From Trebonia sp963795335 (GTDB lineage Bacteria > Actinomycetota > Actinomycetes > Streptosporangiales > Streptosporangiaceae), in assembly GCA_963795335.1 (NCBI GenBank), contig CAWCHI010000004.1:372001-436000 (forward strand): a DNA stretch of 64,000 nt, read 5' to 3'. The position numbers and the translations under genes are program-made. The stretch's first letter is position 1. Each line of letters opens with the position of its first letter. The notes beneath the pieces were generated by a model that saw only the letters and a list, made by a program, of their open reading frames with translations, had not been told where the DNA came from and made no database searches. Of the stretch, positions 62,746-64,000 are shown piece by piece.

Positions 62746-63870
62746 GTCAGCGCGGGAGAAGGTGTCGCCCCGGCCGCGCAACCCAGCCGCCGGGATGCTC
62801 ACCGTCCGGCCCGGCGCCGGGGTGACGGTCCCGATCCGGGTCGCGTCCTCCCCGGCGGCGCGCAGCGCGGCCAGCGCCGCCTCCTCGTCGCCGGGGCTGA
62901 CTACGATGCAGAGCCCGATCCCCATGTTGAACGTGGCGTACAGAGTGGGCAGGTCGACCTCGCCCGCGCTGGCGATCAGCCCGAAGATCTCCGGCGCGTC
63001 CGGCAGCGCGTCGAGCTCGTAGGACACGTCGGCCGCGAGCCGGGTGATGTTGAGCAGTCCGCCGCCGGAGATGTGGGCCATGCCCCGGGGTGTGAGCCCG
63101 GCCTCCCACAGCGCCTCGGCCGCGTTCACGTAGACCCGGGTCGGCTGCAGCAGCGCGTCGGCCAGTCGCCGCCCGGAGCCGGGCACGTGATCGTCGAGCC
63201 CGAGCCCGCCCTTCTTGAACAGCGCGTGCCGGGCGAGCGAGTACCCGTTGCTGTGCAGCCCGGAACTGGGCAGCCCGATCACCACGTCACCGGCGGAGAC
63301 CCCGGAGCCGTCCAGCGGGGTGCGCTCCGGCGGCACCGCCCCGATGGCGGTCCCGACCAGGTCGAGCGTGGGCCCGCCAGACGGCGAGGGCGCCAGCATG
63401 TCGCCGATCTGCGCGATCTCACCGCCGGGGATGGCGATGCCGGCCAGCTCGGCGCCGAGGAACAGCCCGCGGGCGATGTCGTCGAGCACTCCCTCGTCGA
63501 TCCGGTCGGTCGCGATGTAGTCGAGCAGCGCCAGCGGGACGGCGCCGACGCAGATCAGGTCGTTGACGTTGTTGGCCACGCAGTCGACGCCGATCGGCTC
63601 CCAGCGGCCGGCCTCCTCGGCCAGCATGATCTTGGTGCCCACCCCGTCGGTGGTCAGCGCGATCGCCGGACCGGGCGGCAGGTGCATGATCGTCGCGAAG
63701 TAACCGCTGGCGAGCCCGGTGATGCTGGTCACCATGCTGGACCGGACCTTGGTGCGGGCCAGCCACGGGCGCATCACCCGGGCGAACGCGACCTGCTCAC
63801 GCTCCTCGTCCACCCCCGCATCGGCGTAGGTGGACGGCGTCGGTCTGGGTGGCTGCGGCGTCGCGTTCAT
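62743..63870 (-). CDS. purM: phosphoribosylformylglycinamidine cyclo-ligase, archaeal-style PurM
   Basis: 375 residues. AIR synthase of purine synthesis: LTTDGVGTKIMLAEEAGRW, GVDCVANNVNDLICVGAVPL, GLPSSGLHSNGYSLARHALF, GLTPRGMAHISGGGLLNITR and LYATFNMGIGLCIVV. NVNDLICVGAVPLALLDYIA resembles the archaeal form more than the usual actinobacterial one, which has a VMDDIVVCGAEPLF-type sequence. ATG 63870 is chosen; TAACCT lies about 10 bp upstream, so the mRNA may be leaderless. The remaining 130 bp to the window edge hold no gene that I can support. Confidence 0.88.
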   Translation of the reverse strand: MNATPQPPRPTPSTYADAGVDEEREQVAFARVMRPWLARTKVRSSMVTSITGLASGYFATIMHLPPGPAIALTTDGVGTKIMLAEEAGRWEPIGVDCVANNVNDLICVGAVPLALLDYIATDRIDEGVLDDIARGLFLGAELAGIAIPGGEIAQIGDMLAPSPSGGPTLDLVGTAIGAVPPERTPLDGSGVSAGDVVIGLPSSGLHSNGYSLARHALFKKGGLGLDDHVPGSGRRLADALLQPTRVYVNAAEALWEAGLTPRGMAHISGGGLLNITRLAADVSYELDALPDAPEIFGLIASAGEVDLPTLYATFNMGIGLCIVVSPGDEEAALAALRAAGEDATRIGTVTPAPGRTVSIPAAGLRGRGDTFSRAD

Positions 63871-64000
63871 GACCAAAAGGTTAACGCAGCCACCTTCTGG
63901 CGGAGCGGCCCCCCGGGCCCGCCCGAGCAGCGGGAATCGCCGGCCGCCGGGGCAGCCGCCCGTGCCGCCGGCCCGGCAGCCGCCCCTGCCGCCGGCAGCG

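Overview
The window is chromosomal DNA of a very GC-rich actinomycete. The evidence is near-universal G or C at third codon positions, many GTG and TTG starts, and two conserved actinobacterial blocks in the expected order: (1) threonine/lysine genes, rho, rpmE, prfA, prmC, a Sua5-type gene, a WecA-type transferase and the atp operon; (2) thiolase, methylmalonyl-CoA epimerase, DivIVA-like coiled-coil protein and nucS. The coiled-coil protein suggests a filamentous lineage. Streptosporangiales is my best guess, but that is inference.

Layout. 1-9.5 kb: end of a beta-propeller protein, thiolase, epimerase, coiled-coil cytoskeletal protein, a hydrolase with a small zinc-ligand-like protein, NucS, a G-rich non-coding tract, a frameshifted RibD-like reductase and an aldehyde dehydrogenase. 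9.7-18.7 kb: cobalamin adenosyltransferase (+), then on the minus strand a DUF2550 protein and the complete F1Fo ATP synthase operon (two small membrane proteins, atpBEFHAGDC), headed by a Rex/Crp-like operator. 19-32.8 kb, minus strand: WecA-like transferase with a long repeat tail, Sua5, prmC, prfA, rpmE, rho, thrB (frameshifted), thrC, hom, lysA and an ArgS-derived protein without a catalytic core. Then come a single-domain response regulator and tRNA-Arg(CCG).

33.4-44.5 kb is accessory. It holds an alpha/beta hydrolase, a DMT transporter, three successive genes broken by many frameshifts (a P-loop/TPR protein, a GNAT acetyltransferase and an APC permease), 1.4 kb of non-coding tandem arrays, an AraC-VOC pair, a 15-bp minisatellite and two methyltransferases. 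44.5-57.8 kb: an aminoglycoside-phosphotransferase-like kinase, a divergent aldo-keto reductase/TetR pair sharing clear palindromic operators, a FUSC membrane protein, a PP2C phosphatase, a compact LLM oxidoreductase-flavodoxin-GH4-sugar kinase operon, a large LuxR-type ATPase regulator and a TraR/DksA-like protein without zinc cysteines. 57.9-64 kb: a MftD-like FMN protein divergent from an F420-type PPOX protein, an orphan OmpR-type winged-helix protein with a near-consensus promoter, NudC, an M20 dipeptidase and an archaeal-style PurM.

Two patterns run through the window. First, short tandem duplications are common, and at four gene 3' ends the duplicated unit includes the stop codon. Second, single-base frameshifts interrupt otherwise intact genes, including thrB. 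This points either to sequence error or to recent decay, and the dense block at 35.7-40.4 kb stands apart from the rest.
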